From: Bacteroidales bacterium UBA1205
Lineage (GTDB): Bacteria > Bacteroidota > Bacteroidia > Bacteroidales > WCHB1-69
Assembly: GCA_002309615.1 (NCBI GenBank)
Contig: DBXT01000062.1
Span: 1 to 38,443 of the forward strand
Reading direction: 5' to 3'
DNA: 38,443 bases
Part shown: positions 8,326-16,483 of the stretch, one piece after another
Position numbering within the stretch: the first letter of the stretch is position 1
Layout: every line of letters begins with the position of its first letter
Program-made: the position numbers and the translations under genes
The notes under the pieces: generated by a model
Told to the model about the DNA's origin: nothing
The model's input: only the letters and a program-made list of their open reading frames with translations
Database searches by the model: none

Positions 8326-9255
8326 TTACTTGTTTTGCTGTAAATACCATTCATACACCTGCTCTATTCCTTTACGCAAAGGGGTGGTATAATGATATCC
8401 TATTCGATTGAGCAAACTCACATCCAACAGTTTGCGAGGCGTTCCGTCAGGTTTGGAGGTATCGTATTGTATTTCGCCTTCATACCCTACCACTTCTTTA
8501 ATAATTTGTGCTACCTGAGCTATGCTCAAATCTTCACCGGTGCCTACATTCACATGTATTTCATCGCTATAATGCAACATTAAATGCAAAAGTGCGTCTG
8601 CCAAATCATCCACATACATAAACTCTCGTAACGGAGTGCCCGTTCCCCATAAGCTTACATGCGGAGCATGATTTATTTTCGCTTCATGAAATTTACGTAT
8701 CAATGCCGGCAACACATGAGAGGTTTGCAAATCAAAATTATCGTTAATACCATATAAGTTGGTCGGCATAGCCGAAATAAAATCACATGCATATTGACGG
8801 CGATAAAACTTGCATAATTCTATACCCGTAATTTTTGCTATGGCATAAGCCTCGTTAGTGGTTTCCAAATAATCGCTGAGCAAATATTCTTCTTTGATAG
8901 GCTGCTGAGCCATACGCGGATATATACAAGAGCTGCCCAAAAACAAAAGTTTCTTCACCTTATATTGATAGGCTGCATGAATAATATTCGCCTCTATCAT
9001 CAAATTATCATAGATAAATTCGGCAGGATAGGTTGAGTTGGCCAAAATGCCGCCCACCTTGGCAGCAGCCAAAAACACATACTCCGGCCTTTCTATGTCA
9101 AAAAAACGCTCCACATCCGCCTGACAACGCAAATCCAATTCTTTGGAAGTACGCAATACCAGATTGCCATATCCGTTTTTTTGCAGGCAGCGTACTATGG
9201 CAGAGCCCACCAATCCCTTATGACCGGCCACAAATATTTTTGATTGTTTCTGCAT
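8326..9255 (-). CDS. fcl: GDP-L-fucose synthase
   Basis: A 309-residue short-chain dehydrogenase/reductase of the extended type. The NADP-binding glycine motif GHKGLVGS is at 11-18, the catalytic Ser is in GSSCIYP (about 107-113), and the Tyr/Lys pair is Y137xxxK141. The start is followed by a hydrophobic strand KIFVAG. It epimerises and reduces GDP-4-keto-6-deoxymannose to GDP-L-fucose, the step after Gmd, whose gene lies 12 bp upstream. The length matches the family. The product probably feeds a surface glycan built by the sugar transferase two genes upstream. Confidence 0.93.
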   Translation of the reverse strand: MQKQSKIFVAGHKGLVGSAIVRCLQKNGYGNLVLRTSKELDLRCQADVERFFDIERPEYVFLAAAKVGGILANSTYPAEFIYDNLMIEANIIHAAYQYKVKKLLFLGSSCIYPRMAQQPIKEEYLLSDYLETTNEAYAIAKITGIELCKFYRRQYACDFISAMPTNLYGINDNFDLQTSHVLPALIRKFHEAKINHAPHVSLWGTGTPLREFMYVDDLADALLHLMLHYSDEIHVNVGTGEDLSIAQVAQIIKEVVGYEGEIQYDTSKPDGTPRKLLDVSLLNRIGYHYTTPLRKGIEQVYEWYLQQNK

Positions 9256-9267
9256 TTTTCTTATGTG

Positions 9268-10335
9268 TTATTTTATGTTTTTACCTACGTTTTTCATATC
9301 GTATTCCGTCATTATCCTAATAAGCTCATCAAATGAGGTTTTTCGGGGATTCCACCCCAATTTTTGTTTAGCTTTTGCGGGGTTTCCCAACAATTGTTCC
9401 ACCTCGGCAGGACGAAAATAGCGAGGGTCTACCTCCACCAACACTTCTCCTGTAGCTTTGTTGACACCTTTTTCTTCCACACCTTCACCCTGCCATTGTA
9501 ATGCTATGCCGCAGCAGGCAAAAGCCTTGGTGCAAAATTCTCTCACGGAATGCATTTCCCCTGTGGCTATAACAAAATCTTCCGGCTGGTCTTGTTGCAA
9601 AATCAACCACATACACTCCACATAATCTTTGGCATAGCCCCAATCGCGTTGTGCAGACAAATTGCCCAAATACAATTTTTTTTGCAAACCGTGAGCAATA
9701 CGGGCTGCTGCCAGAGTGATTTTACGCGTAACAAAAGTTTCTCCGCGGCGTTCGCTTTCATGGTTAAAAAGTATGCCGTTGGCAGCAAACATATTATACG
9801 CTTCCCTATAATTTTTGGTAATCCAAAAGCCGTATAATTTAGCCACTCCGTAAGGTGAACGCGGATAAAAAGGAGTGGTTTCGCTTTGCGGAATTTCTTG
9901 CACTTTACCATATAATTCGGAAGTGGAAGCTTGGTATACTTTTGTTTTTTTCTCCAAGCCCAACATTCGTATGGCCTCTAATATACGCAATGTACCTATG
10001 GCATCGGTGTCTGCCGTGTATTCCGGCACTTCAAACGACACTTTTACATGTGATTGTGCCGCCAAATTATAAATCTCGTCCGGTTGTATGGTTTGAATAA
10101 TGCGTATCAAGGACGAAGAATCGGTCATGTCGGAATAATGAAGATTGATGTTACGATTTTTCTTCATATCACTCACCCACTCTTCCAAATATAAATGTTC
10201 TATTCTTCCTGTATTGAAAGAGGAACTGCGGCGCAAAGTGCCATGCACCTCATACCCTTTTTCCAATAAAAACTCAGCCAAGAATGAGCCATCCTGACCG
10301 GTGATACCTGTGATAAGAGCTACTTTTTTATTCAT
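9268..10335 (-). CDS. gmd: GDP-mannose 4,6-dehydratase
   Basis: A 355-residue enzyme with the typical start ALITGITGQDGSFLAE (residues 6-21) and the RRSSSFNTGRIEH segment, which binds cofactor and substrate. The catalytic residues lie in STSELYG (about 137-143) and Y162xxxK166. It converts GDP-D-mannose to GDP-4-keto-6-deoxy-D-mannose for the downstream fcl. Spacing to fcl is 12 bp. The upstream epimerase ends 25 bp away. Length and motif order are normal for Gmd. Confidence 0.95.
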   Translation of the reverse strand: MNKKVALITGITGQDGSFLAEFLLEKGYEVHGTLRRSSSFNTGRIEHLYLEEWVSDMKKNRNINLHYSDMTDSSSLIRIIQTIQPDEIYNLAAQSHVKVSFEVPEYTADTDAIGTLRILEAIRMLGLEKKTKVYQASTSELYGKVQEIPQSETTPFYPRSPYGVAKLYGFWITKNYREAYNMFAANGILFNHESERRGETFVTRKITLAAARIAHGLQKKLYLGNLSAQRDWGYAKDYVECMWLILQQDQPEDFVIATGEMHSVREFCTKAFACCGIALQWQGEGVEEKGVNKATGEVLVEVDPRYFRPAEVEQLLGNPAKAKQKLGWNPRKTSFDELIRIMTEYDMKNVGKNIK

Positions 10336-10360
10336 ATTTCTGTTAACTTAAATTCTTGTT

Positions 10361-11341
10361 TTATAAATTTTTAACATACCATTCACATGCTTTTTCCAAC
10401 CCCTGACGCACATTGTATTCGGGATGATAACCCAACATTTTCACCGCTTTTTCTATTGAAGCCTTGGAATGAGGAATATCTCCTTTTCGGTTTGCACCGT
10501 GCAATATTTCCACTTGTGCTATTTTCGGATTATACCGGCTGAGTATTTCTTTCAAATACGTTGCCAGCTCGTTTAATGTGGTGGTATCGCCACATGCCAC
10601 ATTATAAACGGTATTCAATGCGGAAGGATTGTCTGTTGTTGCGGCGAGCATATTCATTTGCAACACATTGTCTATAAAGGTAAAATCTCGTGAATAGCTG
10701 CCGTCTCCGTTGATAACGGGAGATTGCAACTGCATCAGCGATTTTACAAATATCGGGATTACGGCTGCATATACGCTTTCCGTATCCTGACGATAGCCGA
10801 ACACGTTAAAATATCGCAGTCCCACATAATCTAATCCGTACAAATCATGAAAGAGCCGTGCATATGATTCATTGACATATTTGGTAAGCGCATACGGAGA
10901 CAAAGGTTGACCGATGATTTCTTCTTTTTTAGGCAAGTTTTCGGAATCACCATACACCGAGGAACTTGTTGCAAAAACAAAGCGTGTCACTCCTTCATCG
11001 CGGGCTGCCACCAACATGTTTAATGTTCCGGAAATATTCACCGCATTGGTGGATATAGGATCGTTTACCGAACGCGGCACCGAACCCAAAGCGGCTTCAT
11101 GAAACACCACATCGGCTCCTTTGCACGCTTGGGCACAAACATCCAAAGAACGAATGTCGCCCAGAATAAATTCAAAATCCGCAGAAGACCGCAAGGCTTC
11201 TATATTTGACGCTTTGCCTGTGGATAAATTATCCAAACATACCACTTTGTTGTGATGTTTTAATAAATATTCACACAAATTAGACCCTATAAAACCGGCT
11301 CCGCCGGTAACTACTACTTTTTTATTGCTCAATACTGTCAT
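10361..11341 (-). CDS. UDP-GlcNAc/GlcNAcA C4-epimerase-like (WbpP family)
   Basis: A 326-residue extended SDR. The NAD site is TGGAGFIGS at 12-20, the catalytic Ser/Thr are in ATSSSVYGD (124-132), and the Tyr/Lys pair is Y150xxxK154. LRYFNVFG and a later GDGSYSRDFTFIDNV are typical of WbpP/TviC-type 4-epimerases that act on UDP-N-acetylhexosamines or their uronic acids, rather than GalE. The exact sugar cannot be set from sequence alone. Its start overlaps the stop of the sugar transferase gene by 4 bp, so the two are probably translationally coupled, and its product could be the substrate used to start the glycan. Confidence 0.85.
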   Translation of the reverse strand: MTVLSNKKVVVTGGAGFIGSNLCEYLLKHHNKVVCLDNLSTGKASNIEALRSSADFEFILGDIRSLDVCAQACKGADVVFHEAALGSVPRSVNDPISTNAVNISGTLNMLVAARDEGVTRFVFATSSSVYGDSENLPKKEEIIGQPLSPYALTKYVNESYARLFHDLYGLDYVGLRYFNVFGYRQDTESVYAAVIPIFVKSLMQLQSPVINGDGSYSRDFTFIDNVLQMNMLAATTDNPSALNTVYNVACGDTTTLNELATYLKEILSRYNPKIAQVEILHGANRKGDIPHSKASIEKAVKMLGYHPEYNVRQGLEKACEWYVKNL

Positions 11342-11949
11342 GATTCTCTATGTATTATTTTAAGCAATGTTTTCCCTATAATTTTCATATCCGTGCCAAA
11401 CGATATTTGACGAATATATTCAAAATTCAAGGACAACTTTTCCTGCATTATTTTCTCAATATATGTTTGTTGGGGATTGTCACATGCTGCCAATATTTTA
11501 TTTTCATCTATATATGCCAACGATGCCAAATCGGTAAGACCGGGACGCACCGCCAACACCTGCATTTGCTCTGTTGTATAATAATTTACATAATAACGCA
11601 CTTCCGGACGCGGTCCCACCACACTCATATCCCCTTTGAGTATGTTAAAAAGTTGCGGCAATTCATCCATTTTGGTTTTGCGTAACAAGCGACCTATATC
11701 GGTAATACGGCTATCGTTTTCCCCTACGGTAAGCAAACCTTTTTTATCGGCATTTACCGTCATGGTTCTGAATTTCAACATAGAAAAATTTTTATTATGC
11801 ATTCCCACCCTTTGTTGAACATAAAACACAGGGCCTTCAGACGTACATTTAACCGCCACTGCAATAAGCAACATGAGGGGACTCAATACTATGAGGGCCG
11901 TTAAAGAAGCAAGTATATCAAACAATCTTTTTCCTATATGCTTATACAT
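11338..11949 (-). CDS. Initiating sugar-phosphate transferase (monotopic phosphoglycosyl transferase)
   Basis: A 203-residue member of the bacterial sugar transferase family, the short PglC/WbaP-C-terminal type. A membrane re-entrant helix near the start (DILASLTALIVLSPLMLL, about 11-28) is followed by the conserved MLKFRTM, LRKTKMDELPQLFN and GDMSVVGPRPE motifs. It transfers a sugar-1-phosphate from a UDP-sugar to undecaprenyl phosphate on the inner membrane, which starts surface glycan synthesis. It is short because it lacks the N-terminal multi-TM region of WbaP/WcaJ. The 4-bp overlap with the epimerase gene suggests the epimerised UDP-HexNAc is its donor. No chain-extending glycosyltransferase lies in this window. 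Confidence 0.88.
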   Translation of the reverse strand: MYKHIGKRLFDILASLTALIVLSPLMLLIAVAVKCTSEGPVFYVQQRVGMHNKNFSMLKFRTMTVNADKKGLLTVGENDSRITDIGRLLRKTKMDELPQLFNILKGDMSVVGPRPEVRYYVNYYTTEQMQVLAVRPGLTDLASLAYIDENKILAACDNPQQTYIEKIMQEKLSLNFEYIRQISFGTDMKIIGKTLLKIIHRES

Positions 11950-11960
11950 TACCTTTACGC

Positions 11961-13415
11961 TTATTGTGAATATTGTTCGGTATTCTCTATAATCAGAGCC
12001 TTGCCTGATTTAACCTCCTCTTCCCAATTAGGAAATTTCGGCTCCCCGTTCACTGTAGAATGCAAAAGACGATAATCTTTAGTGGTGCGGTCTAAATTAT
12101 AGAACACAAAATACACATTCACCTGTCCGTTGGGCACCTGATTATACCGCCATATTTCATACGGATATACATTACCGTCGAAATTATGATATTCTATTTC
12201 TGTGGGAGGACCGTATTTTAAATAACATTGTCCTCTGTCTGTTTTATATCCTTTGTACCGCAAGGTGGAATAATTATTATTCACCTGTTGCACCTTTTTA
12301 TAAAATTCAAACCATGCTTCATGAGGTGCCTCTGCATTGCGAGACTTCCAAAAATCATAAAAGAACCAACCGCCTTCTGCCAATTGTTCTTTGGTGAAAT
12401 TATCTATAAAACGCCGTTCTTGAGAGTTGGCTATCACGGATATATAGTCAAAATAACGTTTTAAGGTATCGTAATCAAACATAGAGGCTACTCTGTCGGA
12501 ATCATTTTTGAAGGCTATATTGCTCCTTTGAAAAAAATGGGAAGTATAAGCATGCAAGGTATCATTCATATCTCTTACCTCCAGTTGCAACAAATAATTA
12601 CCTGTGGGCAATAATTCTATATCATAAGCTTGTTGCATAAACACACTTGCTTGCGATAAGAATGTTTTTTCTTTACGCATATACACCGAATCGGTGATTT
12701 CATCTACGATGGATGATATCACCTTAAAATTCACATTTTCACCCAAAATGGTACTGGTGTGATAAATATCTATCCAATACACCATGGAATTGATTTCCGA
12801 GGAATAATAGGTGGAAAAATACGGCACGTACTCCCAACCGTTTTTCACATATTTTCCCATATTTTCCGCTACGCTCATGTATGCGATAGGCTGCAGGGAT
12901 GAAAATTGAACTGTGTTGTTGTCAAAAGTCATATCCATTTTGTCGGAAAACAGCACCCCTTCTCCTTTTTGATAATTGTCCGCAGCCTCTAAATACAGCA
13001 TGTATTTTCCCTTAGGCACAGCTATACGAAGTAAGTCATAAATATTGTTTTGCACAGCCGTTGCACTATCTTCGTAGGCATCAGAAAACACTTTAGCGGA
13101 CACTTTTATGGTATCAACTCCGAATTCCGGAACAAAACAGGCGTTAATATTTACCTGTCCGCGGTATTTCCCGTTCTGTAATTCATATTGCAAACTATTA
13201 CCCCATATCAAAAATTGCAATTCCGCATACGCAGAATCTTTATTCAACTCAAATTGCAAATAATTAAAACTAATACGCAATGTTTGTTTTTCCGAAGCCG
13301 CACCCTTTTGAATAACGTTTCCGCCGGATGCAATACACTTATTCACAAACACATTGCCGCACAGCAAACATATTAATGCAAATATTGTCACTTTACTTCT
13401 CATCAGGTTTTTCAT
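11961..13415 (-). CDS. GWxTD-domain protein
   Basis: A 484-residue protein with a signal peptide (residues 1-29, ending CIAS). A strand-rich central region is followed by the C-terminal GWxTD domain (about 350-460): QERRFIDNFTKEQLAEGGWF lies before WKSRN and then YKTDRGQCYLKYGPPTEIE, matching the family's typical GxxTDRGxxYLKYGPPxEI. The role of GWxTD proteins is unknown; they occur in Bacteroidota and Acidobacteriota. It is the first gene of the long glycan and surface operon, with a divergent promoter 29 bp upstream and 11 bp to the sugar transferase. That placement suggests a cell-envelope role. Confidence 0.85.
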   Translation of the reverse strand: MKNLMRSKVTIFALICLLCGNVFVNKCIASGGNVIQKGAASEKQTLRISFNYLQFELNKDSAYAELQFLIWGNSLQYELQNGKYRGQVNINACFVPEFGVDTIKVSAKVFSDAYEDSATAVQNNIYDLLRIAVPKGKYMLYLEAADNYQKGEGVLFSDKMDMTFDNNTVQFSSLQPIAYMSVAENMGKYVKNGWEYVPYFSTYYSSEINSMVYWIDIYHTSTILGENVNFKVISSIVDEITDSVYMRKEKTFLSQASVFMQQAYDIELLPTGNYLLQLEVRDMNDTLHAYTSHFFQRSNIAFKNDSDRVASMFDYDTLKRYFDYISVIANSQERRFIDNFTKEQLAEGGWFFYDFWKSRNAEAPHEAWFEFYKKVQQVNNNYSTLRYKGYKTDRGQCYLKYGPPTEIEYHNFDGNVYPYEIWRYNQVPNGQVNVYFVFYNLDRTTKDYRLLHSTVNGEPKFPNWEEEVKSGKALIIENTEQYSQ

Positions 13416-13443
13416 ATCCCTACTTGCCTATTATACTAATTTA

Positions 13444-13472
13444 CAAAGATACTAAAAAAAAGTATTGACAAA
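13444..13472 (-). promoter_or_regulatory. Promoter of the GWxTD/glycan operon
   Basis: On the minus strand, TATCTTTG (13444-13451) fits TAnnTTTG and a TTTG (13469-13472) lies 17 bp upstream, slightly closer than the usual 19-22. The -7 box ends 28 bp before the ATG at 13415. It diverges from the tRNA promoter near 13541. Confidence 0.6.
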
Positions 13473-13540
13473 GTAAATTTCCCCTATTTTTTCAAATCAT
13501 TTTTTTAACATGTTTAAGTTAATTATTCAAAAAAATATGG

Positions 13541-13548
13541 TATCTTTG
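13541..13548 (+). promoter_or_regulatory. Promoter -7 box TATCTTTG of tRNA-Gly/ftsY
   Basis: TATCTTTG fits TAnnTTTG 17 bp before the tRNA 5' end. A weak -33 candidate (TTTAAG) lies about 22 bp upstream. No second promoter is visible between the tRNA and ftsY. Confidence 0.6.
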
Positions 13549-13565
13549 CCAATCATATTGTTCAT

Positions 13566-13637
13566 GCGGAAGTAGCTCAATGGCAGAGCATCAGCTTCCC
13601 AAGCTGAGGGTTGCGGGTTCGAGTCCCGTTTTCCGCT
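13566..13637 (+). tRNA. tRNA-Gly (anticodon CCC)
   Basis: The 72-nt cloverleaf folds well by hand. Acceptor GCGGAAG/TTTCCGC has one G-T pair. The D stem is GCTC/GAGC, the anticodon stem TCAGC/GCTGA with loop TTCCCAA, and the T stem GCGGG/CCCGT with loop TTCGAGT. The discriminator is T. The anticodon CCC (13598-13600) reads GGG. CCA is not encoded. Confidence 0.95.
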
Positions 13638-13651
13638 CTAACATTCATATT

Positions 13652-14617
13652 ATGGGAATATTATCTTTCTTCAAAAAGGATACTCAGAACGAGTTAGATA
13701 AAGGATTACAAAAAACTAAAGAAAGTTTTTTTCAAAAAATTTCAAGAGCTATCGTCGGTAAAAGCACCATAGACGATGACGTTTTGGACAATTTGGAAGA
13801 GATACTCATCTCTTCGGATGTAGGGGTGGACACCACCTTAAAGATAATTGACCGTATCAACGCTCGCGTTGCCAAAGACAAATATTTAGGCACCAAAGAG
13901 CTCAACAACATATTACGGGAAGAAATATCCGATATGTTGGCATTATCCCCCAATCAAGATGCAGACCCGTTTACACTTCCCGCCGATAAAAAACCTTATG
14001 TAATCATGGTAGTGGGCGTTAACGGTGTGGGAAAAACCACCACTATCGGCAAACTGGCCTACAAATTCAAATCCATGAATTACAAGGTGATGTTAGGTGC
14101 CGCCGACACTTTTAGGGCTGCCGCTGTTGACCAGCTGAAAATATGGTCACAAAGAGTGGATGTACCCATAGTTACGCAAAACATGGGAGCGGACCCTGCC
14201 GCTGTTGCCTACGATACGCTTAACTCGGCTATTGCCAAGCAGATGGACGTGGTGATAATCGATACCGCAGGACGTTTACACAACAGAATCAATCTCATGA
14301 ACGAGCTCACCAAAATAAAGAATGTAATGTCCAAACTCATTCCTGATGCTCCGCATGAAATTTTGTTGGTATTGGATGCCACCACGGGTCAAAATGCCAT
14401 AGAACAAGCCAAACAATTTTCGGCAGCCACCAATATCAATGCTTTAGCTGTCACCAAATTAGACGGCACCGCCAAAGGCGGTGTGGTGATAGGCATCAGC
14501 GACTCTTTGCAAATACCCATAAAATATATAGGGATAGGCGAAAAAACAGAAGACTTGCAAGCCTTTAACCGCATAGACTTTGTTCATTCCATATTTGACG
14601 AAACCCCTCTGCAATAA
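13652..14617 (+). CDS. ftsY: Signal recognition particle receptor FtsY
   Basis: A 321-residue SRP-type GTPase. The start MGILSFFKKD is typical of FtsY in Bacteroidota, which lack the long acidic A domain. The N domain runs to about 110. The P-loop GVNGVGKTT is at 122-130, then the DTFRAAAVDQL segment, DTAGR, and TKLDGTAKGG. It docks the SRP-ribosome complex at the inner membrane. The start at 13652 is used because an earlier in-frame ATG at 13580 lies inside the tRNA. It begins 14 bp after the tRNA and ends 2 bp before ispH. Confidence 0.95.
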   Translation: MGILSFFKKDTQNELDKGLQKTKESFFQKISRAIVGKSTIDDDVLDNLEEILISSDVGVDTTLKIIDRINARVAKDKYLGTKELNNILREEISDMLALSPNQDADPFTLPADKKPYVIMVVGVNGVGKTTTIGKLAYKFKSMNYKVMLGAADTFRAAAVDQLKIWSQRVDVPIVTQNMGADPAAVAYDTLNSAIAKQMDVVIIDTAGRLHNRINLMNELTKIKNVMSKLIPDAPHEILLVLDATTGQNAIEQAKQFSAATNINALAVTKLDGTAKGGVVIGISDSLQIPIKYIGIGEKTEDLQAFNRIDFVHSIFDETPLQ

Positions 14618-14619
14618 CC

Positions 14620-15498
14620 ATGAAAATAAGTATAGATCCGCATTCCGGTTTTTGTTTTGGTGTAGTAAAAGCCATTGCTACTGCAGAACAAGCTTTGCGG
14701 ACTTATCATCATATATATTGTTTGGGCGATATAGTGCACAACAATGAGGAAGTATGCCGCCTGAAAAACATGGGTATGGATGTTGTAGATTTACAACAAT
14801 TGCAAACGCTTCAACAACAACAAATACTCATACGGGCACATGGAGAACCGCCATCTACCTACAAATTGGCAGCCCAAAACAACAATACCATCATAGATGC
14901 AACTTGTACTGTGGTGTTGCATTTGCAAAAACAAGTAAAAAACGGATATCAGCAAATGCAAGAAAAAAACGGCCAAGTGGTGATATTCGGCAAAAAAGGA
15001 CATGCCGAAGTAATAGGACTGGTAGGACAAACCAATAATACCGCCATTGTTATATCATCATTGGAAGAAATAGAATATCTCAACTATAACATTCCCATGC
15101 GGCTATATGCCCAAACCACCCAAAACCTTCACACCTATAAAATCATTGCCGAGGCCATAGAAAACAAATACCGGCAACACAACGACAATTATGATTTTAT
15201 ATGGTATGACACCATTTGCAGACAAGTATCCAACAGGGAAGAAAGTTTGAAGAAATTTGCACAAGCTCACGATGTCATCATTTTTGTATCAGGAGCCAAA
15301 AGTTCCAACGGCATGGTTTTATTCAATATCTGTCAATCGGTGAATGCCAATAGTCATTTGGTTTCTTCTATTGATAAAATAGACAAAACATGGTTTGCTC
15401 ATGCGCAAAGCGTCGGCATATGCGGTGCCACCTCCACCCCACTATGGCTGATGCAAACCATGGCAGAACATATTCAGTTAATTGTTAATCAACAATAA
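14620..15498 (+). CDS. ispH: 4-hydroxy-3-methylbut-2-enyl diphosphate reductase
   Basis: A 292-residue iron-sulfur enzyme that completes the MEP pathway, giving IPP and DMAPP. The cluster cysteines are recognisable: Cys12 in SGFCFGV, the Cys in IDATCTVV (normally DATCPLV) and the Cys in DTICRQVSNRE. RAHGEPP and GAKSSNG are other family motifs. The usual Pro after the second Cys is Thr here. It starts 2 bp after the ftsY stop and lies 12 bp before pyrF. Confidence 0.93.
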   Translation: MKISIDPHSGFCFGVVKAIATAEQALRTYHHIYCLGDIVHNNEEVCRLKNMGMDVVDLQQLQTLQQQQILIRAHGEPPSTYKLAAQNNNTIIDATCTVVLHLQKQVKNGYQQMQEKNGQVVIFGKKGHAEVIGLVGQTNNTAIVISSLEEIEYLNYNIPMRLYAQTTQNLHTYKIIAEAIENKYRQHNDNYDFIWYDTICRQVSNREESLKKFAQAHDVIIFVSGAKSSNGMVLFNICQSVNANSHLVSSIDKIDKTWFAHAQSVGICGATSTPLWLMQTMAEHIQLIVNQQ

Positions 15499-15510
15499 AA
15501 TATATCTAAA

Positions 15511-16332
15511 ATGAATAGAGAACAACTTGTAAAGATTATTCAAAAAAAGAAATCGTTTTTGTGCATAGGTTTAGACACCGATATACAGAAAATTCCTTCC
15601 CACCTGCTGAACACTCAAGACCCTGTTTTTGAATTCAACAAGGCCATTATTGATGCTACCCTGCCATATGCTTTGGCTTACAAGCCTAATTTAGCTTTCT
15701 ACGAGGCTCAAGGATGGAAAGGCTTGCTTAGTTTGGAAAAAACAATAGCATATATCCGCCAAAAAGAAGACCAAGTGTTTCTTATTGCCGACGCCAAACG
15801 TGGTGATATAGGCAATACATCCGCTCAATATGCCAACTCCTTTTTCAACCAGCCTGACCCGAAGCATAATTTTGATGCTGTTACCGTTGCCCCCTACATG
15901 GGAGAAGACAGCGTAAAACCCTTTCTGAATTTTGAAGATAAATGGGTGATATTATTGGCTCTCACCTCCAACAAAGGTGCTAACGATTTCCAACTACTCA
16001 CCTGCGACAACAAACGGATGTTTGAACACGTGCTCTACAAATCACAAGAATGGGCAGATGCTACACAAATGATGTATGTAGTAGGCGCTACACAAGCTGA
16101 GATGCTACAAGACATACGAAAAATAGTACCCCAACATTTTCTGCTCATCCCCGGTGTAGGAGCTCAAGGTGGCGATTTGGACAAAGTGATCCGATACGGC
16201 ATGAACCGATATTGCGGGCTTATTGTTAACTCCTCCCGCGGAATTATTTACGCCGACCATACCGAAGCCTTCGCGGAAAAAGCAGCTATAGAAGCAGAGA
16301 AAATACAACAAAAGATGGCGCAATATCTATAA
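15511..16332 (+). CDS. pyrF: Orotidine 5'-phosphate decarboxylase (type 2)
   Basis: A 273-residue enzyme that decarboxylates OMP to UMP, the last step of pyrimidine synthesis. The catalytic DAKRGDI (Asp94, Lys96, Asp99) is present, with the early FLCIGLDTD segment and the late LIPGVGAQGGD phosphate-binding segment. The length fits the longer type 2 family. It is the last gene of the tRNA-Gly, ftsY, ispH, pyrF unit; about 150 bp of non-coding DNA follows. Confidence 0.94.
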   Translation: MNREQLVKIIQKKKSFLCIGLDTDIQKIPSHLLNTQDPVFEFNKAIIDATLPYALAYKPNLAFYEAQGWKGLLSLEKTIAYIRQKEDQVFLIADAKRGDIGNTSAQYANSFFNQPDPKHNFDAVTVAPYMGEDSVKPFLNFEDKWVILLALTSNKGANDFQLLTCDNKRMFEHVLYKSQEWADATQMMYVVGATQAEMLQDIRKIVPQHFLLIPGVGAQGGDLDKVIRYGMNRYCGLIVNSSRGIIYADHTEAFAEKAAIEAEKIQQKMAQYL

Positions 16333-16483
16333 ATGTATCTCCTAAAATAAAGGCTAAAAATTCTAAACCATAAAATATAATTCCCTGAATAATTTTATAT
16401 TTCCATTAACAACCTTGAAAAAACGTTTCTATAATTGAACAAACGCATAAAATATTATACATTAACACCATAAACATTTTGCC

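Noticed and set aside
13580..13651. An earlier in-frame ATG extending ftsY upstream
   Set aside because: That start is inside the tRNA gene, and the extra residues do not resemble FtsY. The ATG at 13652 gives the expected N-terminus.
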